Source of the DNA: Aequorivita xiaoshiensis
GTDB taxonomy: Bacteria; Bacteroidota; Bacteroidia; Flavobacteriales; Flavobacteriaceae
DNA length: 64,000 nucleotides
Assembly: GCF_022008395.1 (NCBI RefSeq)
Contig: NZ_JAIRBB010000004.1
Span: 1-64,000, forward strand
Direction of reading: 5' to 3'
Of this stretch, positions 46,485 to 55,165 are shown piece by piece. The notes under the pieces are model-generated. The model made no database searches, was not told the DNA's origin, and was given only the letters and a program-made list of their open reading frames with translations. The translations under genes were made by a program, and so were the position numbers. Numbering within the stretch: position 1 is the first letter of the stretch; the number at the start of each line of letters is the position of its first letter.

Positions 46485-46715
46485 TTAATCTTCTTCGTAC
46501 AAGGCAATCTCACGATCATAAAAATCGGTAGCGCCTTGGATTAAGTTTTCTGCTTCAGCTTCTAATTCGTTTTGATCTTCCTTGTCAAAATCTTCCAGCC
46601 ATTCTACTTCATCATTTTCAAGGTTTATGATAAAACGCGGAAATTCTGTGTGAATCACAAAAATTGCATTAGGGTAATCGCTATTGTCGCCAAGTAAGTA
46701 TTTTGGGAAATCCAT
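46485..46715 (-). CDS. Conserved small acidic protein of unknown function
   Basis: The 76-residue protein starts MDFPKYLLGDNSDYPNAIF and contains FPRFIINLENDEVEW; the last third is Glu/Asp-rich. I recall similar small proteins in flavobacteria but know no function. It has the codon use of its neighbours and lies between the PAP2 and MATE genes on the same strand. Confidence 0.65.
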   Translation of the reverse strand: MDFPKYLLGDNSDYPNAIFVIHTEFPRFIINLENDEVEWLEDFDKEDQNELEAEAENLIQGATDFYDREIALYEED

Positions 46716-46783
46716 TTTTAGTTATAAGTTTAGAGTTATGAGTTTTTTTAATCAGGATTCAGTTAAACATTTTCCTTCTGTTA

Positions 46784-48163
46784 TTATTTTGCAGCCAACC
46801 TAATTAATTTCTTCGAAAGATAGTTAAATCTGATGAATAACATAATTCCGCTCGCACTTAGACCGGCCAGTAATCCTATCCAAATTCCCATACTTTCTAA
46901 TGAAGTGTGCATACTTAAGTAATACGAAACTGGGAATCCAATAATCCAATAAGATATAAAGGTTAATACTGTAGGAATTTTCACATCTTGCATTCCACGT
47001 AATGCCCCTAGAGCAACCACTTGTAACGCATCAGTAAATTGGAATATAGCAGCAATTATCAATAACTGTGAAGCTAATATTACTACTTCATTGTTATCGG
47101 CAAATTGTGCTAAATTATCATAATCAAGGAATATTTTTGGTAATTCACCATTAAAAATGATAAACCCAGCTACAAACACCAGCGATAAAATAGAAGTCAA
47201 TAAGAAAATAGAAATGGCTACACGACGTAACTCAACATAGTTTTTTAAACCTTTTTGATTACCCACTCGTATCATTGCAGCTACACTAAATCCCATTGCT
47301 ACCATAAAGGTCATAGATGAAAGATTTAGTGCTATCTGATTGGCAGCCTGTGGATTCTTACCCAATATTCCCGAAAGCCAAACAGCAGAAGTAAAAATCC
47401 CTACCTCAAAAAACATTTGCATAGCCGAAGGAAAACCAAGGTTTAAAAGTTTTTTAAGCATTGCTTTACTAAGGGTGAAAATCTTAATTTCGGTAACAAA
47501 GAAGCGCGACTTTTCTTTTCGACTTAGCAAATACCATAAAGAACCTACCAACACAACACGCGATGCCAAAGTGCCAATTGCAGCACCAACAACACCTAGC
47601 TCTGGTGCACCAAACTTTCCAAAAATGAACATATAGTTTAGTAAAATGTTTACCAAGTTTGCTATAATTGTAGCATACATAGGCAGTCGTGTCATCGACA
47701 TTCCATCACTAAACTGTTTAAATGCTTGAAATATAATCATTGGAACCAATGATGCTGCAACCAAAGTAAGATACGGCATAGCTAAGTCCACCACCTCTGG
47801 GGGTTGTTTCATCATATACATCAAAGGTTTTGAGAACATCACTAAGGCAAATAAGGCAATCCCCAAAGCAATACACAAAAACAGTCCGTGCTTAAACGAA
47901 GATTTCCCTTTCTCTCTATTTCCTTCTCCATCAGCTTCAGCAACCAATGGCGTTATAGCTGTAGAAAACCCAATACCTAAGGACATTGCTACAAACATAA
48001 AACTATTCCCAAGTGAAACAGCAGCAAGTTCGGCACTCCCCAACTGCCCCACCATAATATTATCTACCAAGGCCACCACCTGATGTCCCAGCATACCCAA
48101 AATAACTGGGGTTGCCAGTTTGGTGTTGTATTTGAATTCGCGAGTATAATCTGAAAGTGCCAA
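46784..48163 (-). CDS. MATE family cation/multidrug exporter
   Basis: The 459-residue protein has about 12 transmembrane helices. The N-terminal half has ATPVILGMLGHQVVALVDNI and MVGQLGSAELAAVSLG, hallmarks of MATE. The pseudo-repeat in the C-terminal half carries FPSAMQMFFEVGIFTSAVWL. It exports drugs or organic cations in exchange for Na+ or H+; the substrate is unknown. A TATCTTTG promoter box lies 15 nt upstream of the ATG. Confidence 0.92.
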   Translation of the reverse strand: MALSDYTREFKYNTKLATPVILGMLGHQVVALVDNIMVGQLGSAELAAVSLGNSFMFVAMSLGIGFSTAITPLVAEADGEGNREKGKSSFKHGLFLCIALGIALFALVMFSKPLMYMMKQPPEVVDLAMPYLTLVAASLVPMIIFQAFKQFSDGMSMTRLPMYATIIANLVNILLNYMFIFGKFGAPELGVVGAAIGTLASRVVLVGSLWYLLSRKEKSRFFVTEIKIFTLSKAMLKKLLNLGFPSAMQMFFEVGIFTSAVWLSGILGKNPQAANQIALNLSSMTFMVAMGFSVAAMIRVGNQKGLKNYVELRRVAISIFLLTSILSLVFVAGFIIFNGELPKIFLDYDNLAQFADNNEVVILASQLLIIAAIFQFTDALQVVALGALRGMQDVKIPTVLTFISYWIIGFPVSYYLSMHTSLESMGIWIGLLAGLSASGIMLFIRFNYLSKKLIRLAAK

Positions 48164-48178
48164 AATTTAAATTTTGCG

Positions 48179-48186
48179 CAAAGATA
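48179..48186 (-). promoter_or_regulatory. -7 box of the MATE gene
   Basis: The minus strand reads TATCTTTG followed by CGC, an exact TAnnTTTG, 15 nt before the ATG at 48163. Confidence 0.6.
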
Positions 48187-48262
48187 GTAGTTGTCTAATT
48201 TAGAATAGCTTTGTATTTTAAAAATTATGAATTCATACTTCATAATTCAGAATTAAAAAGAA

Positions 48263-50101
48263 ATGGCCAGACGTATCCCAAAATCTATAACCGATAAGAA
48301 AGAAAAAACTAGCGTTAAAGACTCCTTTAAAGCGCTAAAAACGATTCCTAGATTTTTTAGAGAAATATTTAAAAGTAGTCCGAAACTTTTCTTACTTAAT
48401 ATCATCAGTAGGTTAATCAATGCTTTTACTCCTGTTGTAATTCTTTGGGTAGGTAAAATGATTATTGATGAAATTATACTTCAAGTTTCGTTAGAGGATA
48501 AAGATTTTTCTCAATTATGGAATTTGGTGCTTGTTGAATTTTCTGTGGTAGTCCTTTCAGATTTGTTGGGCAGGTTGATAAATCTAACCGATGGACTTTT
48601 AGGAGACCTCTACTCCAATGACTCTTCCGAAAAGATAATCAGAAAAACTGCCGAACTGACTATTGCCCAACTAGAAGATCCTGAGTTTTACGACAAACTA
48701 GAACGTGCTAGAACCCAAACCAACAGTAGAGTTGAATTAATGAGTAACGCTTTAGGACAGGCTGAAAGCGTTATCTCTATATTTTCATTAATAGCAGGAT
48801 TGGTATATTTTGAACCTATTTTAATTTTAATACTTATACTTAGTATTATCCCTTCTTTTATTAATGAAGCCAAATTTAGCAGTACCCGCTATTCACTTGC
48901 GAGAAGTTGGACTGCAGAAAGAAGAGAATTAGACTATTTGCGCTATATTGGAGCTAATAACCAAACCGCTAAGGAAGTTAAACTTTTTGGACTTACCGAT
49001 TTTATTGCTGAGCGATTTAAAAATCTTTCCAATGAATATTATCACCTCAATAAAAATCTTTCGTTAAAACAAAGTTTATATGGTTCGTTGTTTAACATTT
49101 TGGGAATTTTGAGTTATTATGGCGCATATGTTTATATTATTTTAAGAGTGCTTACTGGAGCTATTTCCATCGGAGAACTTACTTTCCTTTCGGGATCATT
49201 CAATAGATTACGGAACAATCTACAAGGCTTTTTCTCTCGATTTACTCGTATTTCGGAAAGTGCGTTATACCTTCAGGATTATTTCGATTTCTTAGATTTA
49301 AAAATCGAACGAACTTCCGAAGCGAAAACACCTATTCCCGAAACCATAACACAAGGTTTTCAAATAAACGATTTACATTTTGCTTATCCCGGTAGTAAAA
49401 CTGAAGTTTTAAAAGGTGTTACTTTTACAATGAAAGCAGGAGAAAAAATGGCTTTTGTAGGACAAAATGGAGCTGGTAAAACCACACTTATAAAGCTCTT
49501 CCTACGTTTTTACGAACCTACTCAAGGTGAAATTTTACTAGATGGAATAAACATCAATAAGTTTGATGTTGACGATTACCGAAAACGTTTTGGCGTGATT
49601 TTCCAAGACTTTTTTAAATATGAATTTACCCTCCGTGAAAACATTGCTGTAGGCAACATTTCCGAAATCGATAATGATGAAACCATAGGTTACGCGGCCA
49701 GTAAAAGTTTAGCCGAACAAGTGGTAAGCGAAATGGAAGACGGTCTAGAACAACGTCTTGGAAGGCGTTTCTACCAAGGGCAAGAACTAAGCGGTGGACA
49801 ATGGCAAAAAGTAGCCCTCGCTCGTGCCTACATGAAAGACGCCGATATTATGGTACTAGATGAACCTACCAGCGCTCTTGATGCACAAGCAGAATACGAT
49901 GTTTTTGAACGATTTATCGCACTTACCAAAGGAAAAACTAGTATTATTATCAGCCATCGTTTTAGCACGGTACGTATGGCAGACCGAATTCTGGTGTTGC
50001 AAAACGGACAAGTATTAGAGCTGGGCACTCACCAAGATTTGATGGCTAACCCTAAATTGTACTCGGAGTTGTTTAAGTTGCAGGCAGCGGGGTATCAGTA
50101 G
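48263..50101 (+). CDS. ABC exporter with fused membrane and ATPase domains
   Basis: The 612-residue half-transporter has a membrane domain (about residues 30-345, six helices) and a nucleotide-binding domain with Walker A GQNGAGKT (400-407), signature LSGGQWQKVALARA and Walker B MVLDEPTSALD. It would work as a homodimer, exporting a lipid, peptide or drug. No accessory gene is adjacent, so the substrate is open. A 12-bp tandem repeat follows the stop. Confidence 0.9.
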   Translation: MARRIPKSITDKKEKTSVKDSFKALKTIPRFFREIFKSSPKLFLLNIISRLINAFTPVVILWVGKMIIDEIILQVSLEDKDFSQLWNLVLVEFSVVVLSDLLGRLINLTDGLLGDLYSNDSSEKIIRKTAELTIAQLEDPEFYDKLERARTQTNSRVELMSNALGQAESVISIFSLIAGLVYFEPILILILILSIIPSFINEAKFSSTRYSLARSWTAERRELDYLRYIGANNQTAKEVKLFGLTDFIAERFKNLSNEYYHLNKNLSLKQSLYGSLFNILGILSYYGAYVYIILRVLTGAISIGELTFLSGSFNRLRNNLQGFFSRFTRISESALYLQDYFDFLDLKIERTSEAKTPIPETITQGFQINDLHFAYPGSKTEVLKGVTFTMKAGEKMAFVGQNGAGKTTLIKLFLRFYEPTQGEILLDGININKFDVDDYRKRFGVIFQDFFKYEFTLRENIAVGNISEIDNDETIGYAASKSLAEQVVSEMEDGLEQRLGRRFYQGQELSGGQWQKVALARAYMKDADIMVLDEPTSALDAQAEYDVFERFIALTKGKTSIIISHRFSTVRMADRILVLQNGQVLELGTHQDLMANPKLYSELFKLQAAGYQ

Positions 50102-50112
50102 GATTTAAGAAC

Positions 50113-50160
50113 GAAATTGAAGTTGAAATTGAAGTTGAAATTGAAGTTGAAATTGAAGAT
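50113..50160 (+). repeat. 12-bp tandem repeat, four units
   Basis: Four head-to-tail copies of GAAATTGAAGTT, the last ending in AT instead of TT, start 12 nt after the ABC gene stop. Perfect repetition suggests a site prone to slippage. Confidence 0.85.
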
Positions 50161-50198
50161 GAAAATGATTTTATAAATTAGACGTAAAAGCAGTGCAA

Positions 50199-50597
50199 AT
50201 GAAACAGCTCCCAAAGTTCACAACAGCAATAAGCTTTCTAATACTTTTAGCAGTTGTTTTTGCTTTATATCAAGGTAGAAAAAGTGAATGGATTAGAATA
50301 CAAAACATCAATAATTTTCTACCCGATTTCTATTCTCATATTTCAAATTTCTGTTTAAGCTATATACTGTACTCAGGGATTGGATATTTCTGGATTATGG
50401 CAGGTGTAAGATTTAAATATATAGTAGGCTTAGGAATCGTAATATTAGCAAGCAATTTTACATTCGAACTTTTTATAAATGTTTTAAATACTCCAGATAT
50501 TATAGACGCATATTATGGCACTGCAGGAACTGTAGTGGCATTTTTGTTTCTTTTAGTCAGTTATAAGTTCGGTTTTAAAGTAATAAATCGAGAATAG
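50199..50597 (+). CDS. Small integral membrane protein of unknown function
   Basis: The protein of about 132 residues has four predicted helices (near residues 8-25, 45-65, 72-92 and 105-125) and little outside the membrane. The layout recalls VanZ-like or DUF2809-like proteins, but I cannot assign a family. The ATG at 50199 is chosen over a GTG two codons upstream. Confidence 0.6.
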   Translation: MKQLPKFTTAISFLILLAVVFALYQGRKSEWIRIQNINNFLPDFYSHISNFCLSYILYSGIGYFWIMAGVRFKYIVGLGIVILASNFTFELFINVLNTPDIIDAYYGTAGTVVAFLFLLVSYKFGFKVINRE

Positions 50598-50688
50598 TTC
50601 TTTTAATTAATTAAAGAATATATCCGAATCACCCACGATTCTTCTGTAAAAACTTTAATTTTAGCCCAACAGAATCAAAACTCGCATT

Positions 50689-51144
50689 ATGCAATCTAAA
50701 GCTACCACAGCAGACCAATATATTTCTGAACTTCCTGAAGATCGACAGGAAGTAATGAAAAAACTAAGAGAAGCGGTAAAGTCTAATCTCCCTAAAGGTT
50801 TTGAAGAAAATATGCAATACGGAATGATTAGCTATGTGGTTCCCCACAGTATTTATCCAGACGGCTATCATTGTAAACCGACCGATGCCCTACCGTTTTT
50901 AAGTATTGCTTCTCAAAAAAATCATATTGCATTTTACCATTCTGGAATTTATACAGATCCTGAACTTTCAGATTGGTTTGTTAATGAGTATCCTAATCAC
51001 GCCACAGGAAAACTTGATATGGGCAAAAGTTGTGTTCGATTTAAAAACTTTAAAAACATTCCATTTAAACTCCTAGGTGAGCTTAGCTCAAAAATAACAG
51101 TTGAGCAATGGATTGAAAAATATGAGAGTGTCATAAAGAAGTAG
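50689..51144 (+). CDS. DUF1801 (YdhG-like) domain protein
   Basis: The 151-residue cytosolic protein starts with a helical VDQYISELPEDRQEVMKKLR-like segment and has a YGMISYVVP strand and the LPFLSIASQKNHIAFYH segment typical of DUF1801. The family fold binds small ligands or iron in some members; function here is unknown. It is followed by an AAA ATPase gene with its own promoter. Confidence 0.8.
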   Translation: MQSKATTADQYISELPEDRQEVMKKLREAVKSNLPKGFEENMQYGMISYVVPHSIYPDGYHCKPTDALPFLSIASQKNHIAFYHSGIYTDPELSDWFVNEYPNHATGKLDMGKSCVRFKNFKNIPFKLLGELSSKITVEQWIEKYESVIKK

Positions 51145-51187
51145 AAATTACTTCTTTGCAACCTGACGTTCATTTCAAAACCTTCGC

Positions 51188-51195
51188 TATTTTTG
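51188..51195 (+). promoter_or_regulatory. -7 box of the AAA ATPase gene
   Basis: TATTTTTG followed by C, an exact box, 21 nt before the ATG at 51217. It overlaps an alternative TTG start at 51193, which argues against that start. Confidence 0.6.
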
Positions 51196-51216
51196 CATTC
51201 TCAAATAAAGAGGCAA

Positions 51217-51966
51217 ATGGCTATATCAGACTATATTCTCAACTCAAATGAAACTACTATTGGATTAGATGAAATCCATTTGAGTGATTTTAACAAAAAT
51301 GCTTTATCCCAGTTATTAAAAGAATTTAAGCATTTGGAGATTTTAAGCAAGTATAAACTTCCTATTGATAATAAAATATTTCTTTTTGGCCATACAGGTT
51401 GTGGCAAAACAACTACTGCTAAAGCCATTGCACAAGCTTTAAACAAAAAAATAATTATCTTAAATCTTGGAACTGTGGTCTCTTCCCGATTGGGCGAAAC
51501 CGCCAAAAACATTACAGATGTTTTTAAAAAAGCTATGCGCGAAAAGGCGGTGTTGTTTTTAGATGAATTTGATTCCATCGGAAAACTTCGAGATCACGAC
51601 GACAAAGATTCTTCAGAAATGAAACGTCTTGTAAACACTGTTATTCAGCTTATTGATGAAATGCCTAATGAAACCATGTTAATCGCTGCAACAAACCATC
51701 CTAAGGTGATTGATTCAGCTTTGTTAAGAAGATTTCAATTAAGACTGGAGTATGTTTTGCCAACCGATAAACAACTAGATAACTATTACGATACGCTGTT
51801 AAAACCTTTCCCTGAGGAATTTCGAAATATTAAACGCAGCTATAACATTTCGTATGCTGAAGTAAAAGATATAACCTTCAGCGCAGTAAAAAATGCCATT
51901 ATAGCAAGTGAAGAGGCTAAGGAAAAAGCAGGGATCCGTGAAAATATTGAGCAAGAAGCTAAGTAA
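51217..51966 (+). CDS. Stand-alone AAA ATPase
   Basis: The protein of about 249 residues is a single classical AAA module: Walker A GHTGCGKT (58-65), Walker B VLFLDEFDSIG and the second region of homology AATNHPKVIDSALLRRF with its arginine finger. It resembles small ATPases related to proteasomal or FtsH-type modules but has no protease or adaptor domain. The partner is unknown. The frame could be read from a TTG at 51193, but that codon lies in the promoter box. Confidence 0.82.
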   Translation: MAISDYILNSNETTIGLDEIHLSDFNKNALSQLLKEFKHLEILSKYKLPIDNKIFLFGHTGCGKTTTAKAIAQALNKKIIILNLGTVVSSRLGETAKNITDVFKKAMREKAVLFLDEFDSIGKLRDHDDKDSSEMKRLVNTVIQLIDEMPNETMLIAATNHPKVIDSALLRRFQLRLEYVLPTDKQLDNYYDTLLKPFPEEFRNIKRSYNISYAEVKDITFSAVKNAIIASEEAKEKAGIRENIEQEAK

Positions 51967-52016
51967 AGAGAGAACAGTGAAGATTGTAGTATCTTTACAG
52001 TTCTAAACAACTACTC

Positions 52017-52862
52017 GTGCATCCAAAAAACCCATTCAATAAAGATTATAATTTCAATAATCTTATAGCAAAACATCCCCCATTAAAGTCTTACGTATTT
52101 GTAAATGAATACGGAAATCAAACAATAAAATTTGCCGACAGCCAAGCTGTAAAAGCACTAAACACTGCTCTACTTAAGGAGCATTTTGGTGTAAACTATT
52201 GGAATATTCCTGAAAATAATCTCTGTCCTCCAGTTCCTGGGAGATTAGACTACCTATTGCATGTTTCAGATTTAGTTTCAGAGAAAGACATCCATTTATT
52301 AGATATTGGTACTGGAGCAAACCTTGTTTATCCTATTCTGGCAAGTACTCATTTTAATTGGAAATGTACAGCCAGCGAAGTAAATACAGATTCTTTAAGT
52401 AATGCACAGGAAATAATTGATAAAAACGAAGCTTTAAAAAGCATTGAACTTCGACACCAACAGTTCAAAAGCAATATTTTAAAACATATAATTTTGCCTA
52501 CCGACACTTTTGATGTTGTAGTTTGTAACCCACCTTTTTTTAAAAACCGAACTGATGCCGAAAAGAGCAACTTAAGAAAATTTAAAAATTTAAAGCTCAG
52601 GGAGAATAAAACTCAAAATTTTGGCGGTTTAAGCAATGAACTTTGGTACAGAGGAGGCGAAGAAGCCTTCATTAAAAAAATGGCTGAAGAAAGTGTTCAG
52701 TTTAAAGATCAAGTACATTACTTTACCTCTATTGTTTCACAAAAAGAAAACCTTAAAAACATAAAACGCGCCATCAATAAAACGAAACCAACTGAAGTGA
52801 AAATTATTGAGATGGAGCAAGGCAATAAACACAGTCGCTTTGTTGCTTGGACCTTTAAATAA
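52017..52862 (+). CDS. rlmF: 23S rRNA (adenine-1618-N6)-methyltransferase RlmF
   Basis: The 281-residue enzyme methylates A1618 of 23S rRNA. It has a SAM-binding LLDIGTGANLVYPIL, the catalytic NPPFFKN, and an N-terminal HPKNPFNKDYNF start shared by the family. The start codon is a GTG at 52017. It lies 50 nt after the AAA ATPase and 27 nt before the DUF1853 gene. Confidence 0.92.
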   Translation: MHPKNPFNKDYNFNNLIAKHPPLKSYVFVNEYGNQTIKFADSQAVKALNTALLKEHFGVNYWNIPENNLCPPVPGRLDYLLHVSDLVSEKDIHLLDIGTGANLVYPILASTHFNWKCTASEVNTDSLSNAQEIIDKNEALKSIELRHQQFKSNILKHIILPTDTFDVVVCNPPFFKNRTDAEKSNLRKFKNLKLRENKTQNFGGLSNELWYRGGEEAFIKKMAEESVQFKDQVHYFTSIVSQKENLKNIKRAINKTKPTEVKIIEMEQGNKHSRFVAWTFK

Positions 52863-52889
52863 ATTTCTTTTTTAAAATTCGTTTATCTT

Positions 52890-53717
52890 TTGAATCCAAA
52901 AGTGCCAAATATTTTAAACTCATTCCTTAAAGCTCCCGTTTTAAAAATTACCACGGAACAGTATCCTTTTTCTAATTTTGATTTTTTAGCGGAAAAAGTA
53001 TCTGATAGTAAATTCATTTTCCCATCAAATCTAGTTCTCGGTATGCAAGCGGAAGCTTGTTTTAAAGCAATTTTAAGGATGTCTGAAAAGCATGAATTGC
53101 TACTTGCAAACCTTCAAATTCATGCATCGAAGACTGTCAATAATCAAAAAGAAACTTTAGGAGAAATAGATTATATTGTTAAGGATTTAATTACTAAGGA
53201 AGTCAGCCATATAGAGTTAGCCTGCAAGTTCTATTTATACGATAAAAACTATAGCACTACAGAGGAAGAAAAATGGATTGGTCCGAATAGAAAAGATACT
53301 CTTTACGACAAACTGGAAAAGGTAAGGCTTAAGCAATTCCCTTTACTTCATAACCCTGAAACCATTCAAAATTTAGAAGCCCTAAATGTTGAATTTCCTA
53401 CTTCGCAGAAATTATGCATAAAAGCATTTCTATTTCTCCCCAAGGAAATTAGCAGTGACTCATTCCCAAAAAGTTTCACTAACTGTATTGTAGGATATTG
53501 GATAAAGCACCAGGATTTCAATAAGGAGGATAAAATTGCCAAGTACGCCATCCCGGCAAAAAAAGAATGGCTTTTACCAATTGAAACTATTGAAGAATGG
53601 TATACTTTTTCGGAAATTGAAACCCTGATAAATGAACAGATTCAAAATAAAAGGTCACCCTTAATTTATAAAAAAACGCCCCATACAATGGAGCGTTTCT
53701 TTGTGGTTTGGTGGTAG
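52890..53717 (+). CDS. DUF1853 family protein with a PD-(D/E)XK-like core
   Basis: The 275-residue protein is recognised as DUF1853. Around residues 90-115 it has LGEIDYIV followed about 15 residues later by HIELACKFYLY. This D...E-x3-K arrangement resembles the active site of PD-(D/E)XK nucleases; nuclease activity is inference. The start is a TTG at 52890. The last 15 codons contain a terminator for the convergent M28 peptidase gene. Confidence 0.72.
   Translation: MNPKVPNILNSFLKAPVLKITTEQYPFSNFDFLAEKVSDSKFIFPSNLVLGMQAEACFKAILRMSEKHELLLANLQIHASKTVNNQKETLGEIDYIVKDLITKEVSHIELACKFYLYDKNYSTTEEEKWIGPNRKDTLYDKLEKVRLKQFPLLHNPETIQNLEALNVEFPTSQKLCIKAFLFLPKEISSDSFPKSFTNCIVGYWIKHQDFNKEDKIAKYAIPAKKEWLLPIETIEEWYTFSEIETLINEQIQNKRSPLIYKKTPHTMERFFVVWW
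53665..53698 (-). terminator. Minus-strand terminator inside the 3' coding end of the DUF1853 gene
   Basis: AAACGCCCCAT (53674-53684) and ATGGAGCGTTT (53688-53698) form an 11-bp stem with one mismatch and a 3-nt loop. On the minus strand it runs into TTTTTTTATAA. It lies 57 nt past the stop of the M28 peptidase gene. Confidence 0.75.
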
Positions 53718-53755
53718 CTTTTTTTTTTAATCGTCAATACCCAACAAAATTAAGT

Positions 53756-55147
53756 TTATTTAGCTCCGTAAGTATCCATTAGATACATCAAGCTTGCCAT
53801 AGTTGCAGCACCGAGTTCCAGCTCCCGCTTATTAATTTTATCGAAAGTGTCATTTTCGGAATGGTGAATATCGAAATATCTTTGCGAGTCTGGCTGTAGC
53901 CCAGCAAGTACATCAATATTTCCTTTCATTGGGCGAATATCTGCACCACTATAACCTTCGGTAAATAAATGAATAAAATAGGGCTCAAATAAAGGTGCCC
54001 AAGAGCGAATTTGTGCAACATTAGCCGCATCAGTTTCAAGAGAAAAACCTCTTGGTGTAAACCCACCGCTATCACTTTCTAAGGCAAAAACGTGTTTTTC
54101 ATTTTTACTTTTAATTTCCTCAGCATATTTTCTTCCGCCGCGCAAGCCGTTTTCTTCATTCATAAACAACACAACGCGAATGGTGTGTTTTGGTTTGTAG
54201 TTAAGCTTTTTAAATAGGCGTAAAACCTCCATACTTTGCGTTACTCCTGCCCCATCATCGTGTGAGCCATCGCCATTATCCCAACTATCTAAATGACCGC
54301 CTACAACCATATATCGATCTGGGTAAACACTACCTTTAATTTCACCTATTACATTGTACGACAAAACATCGTCCCAAATTTTACAGTTTTGTTTAAAATA
54401 GAATTTCAAATTTGGGTCAAGTTTTAATAAGCTGCTAAGTAATTCTGCTCCGTTTGTACTAATGGCAGCCGCTGGAATATATTTAGATTCTGGGGTACTT
54501 CCATAGCTCATAGCACCAGTGTGAGGTGCATCGTCCATTTTATGTGAAAGGGAACGAACAATTACACCTACAGCTCCGAATTTTGCCGCGTGTTCGGCTC
54601 CAGAAAAGCGTTGATCTGATGCTCCACCATAAGCATAACCCGTATGGATAAATTCGGGATTCATTGGCCTATTAAAAAATACAATTTTCCCTTCAATCTT
54701 TTCTTTTCCTAATGCTGCCAATTCGTCGAAGCTATGAACTTCAATCACTTCAGCTTTTAAACCTAGATTTGGTGTGGGTATGGAACCACCTAAAGCGCTA
54801 ATATGTGTTACAGTTTTAATACCTGAACTTCCTTCGATATATGCGTATTCTTTAAAACCGCGCGTCCATTTTGGGACCATTACAGGCTGTAGCCAAACTT
54901 TGTCTAAACCAAGCTCGTTAAGTTGAGCTTCGGTGTATTTTACAGCGTATTCCGCTTCAACTGAACCAGAAAGTCTTCCACCAATTTCGTTGGATAAGTA
55001 ATCTAACCATTCATAAGCTTTTCCATCGGTTAAAGCTGTATTATACAGCTTCTTCAACATAATTGAATCCTTAGTAGGATTTTGTGAAATTGCTAAAAAT
55101 GAAAAAAGAAATGTAAAAATTATAGTGGGGAAAAGTTTTATTTTCAT
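53756..55147 (-). CDS. M28-family secreted metallopeptidase (carboxypeptidase Q-like)
   Basis: The 463-residue exopeptidase has a signal peptide (about 1-21). A protease-associated insert covers about 120-250. The di-zinc catalytic domain has GGHLDSWDNGDGSHDDGAG (His and Asp ligands), NEENGLRGGRKYAEE (catalytic Glu) and HHSENDTFD. It releases amino acids or dipeptides outside the cytoplasm. It follows ppk2 by 18 nt and may be the last gene of a seven-gene operon. Confidence 0.92.
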   Translation of the reverse strand: MKIKLFPTIIFTFLFSFLAISQNPTKDSIMLKKLYNTALTDGKAYEWLDYLSNEIGGRLSGSVEAEYAVKYTEAQLNELGLDKVWLQPVMVPKWTRGFKEYAYIEGSSGIKTVTHISALGGSIPTPNLGLKAEVIEVHSFDELAALGKEKIEGKIVFFNRPMNPEFIHTGYAYGGASDQRFSGAEHAAKFGAVGVIVRSLSHKMDDAPHTGAMSYGSTPESKYIPAAAISTNGAELLSSLLKLDPNLKFYFKQNCKIWDDVLSYNVIGEIKGSVYPDRYMVVGGHLDSWDNGDGSHDDGAGVTQSMEVLRLFKKLNYKPKHTIRVVLFMNEENGLRGGRKYAEEIKSKNEKHVFALESDSGGFTPRGFSLETDAANVAQIRSWAPLFEPYFIHLFTEGYSGADIRPMKGNIDVLAGLQPDSQRYFDIHHSENDTFDKINKRELELGAATMASLMYLMDTYGAK

Positions 55148-55165
55148 TGTATTTTGTTGAGAGTA

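Noticed and set aside
46784-53717. A possible defence island (MATE, ABC, AAA ATPase, nuclease-like DUF1853)
   Set aside because: Genes are on mixed strands with separate promoters and terminators; rlmF and other core genes are interspersed, and no restriction, toxin or sensor domain was recognised.
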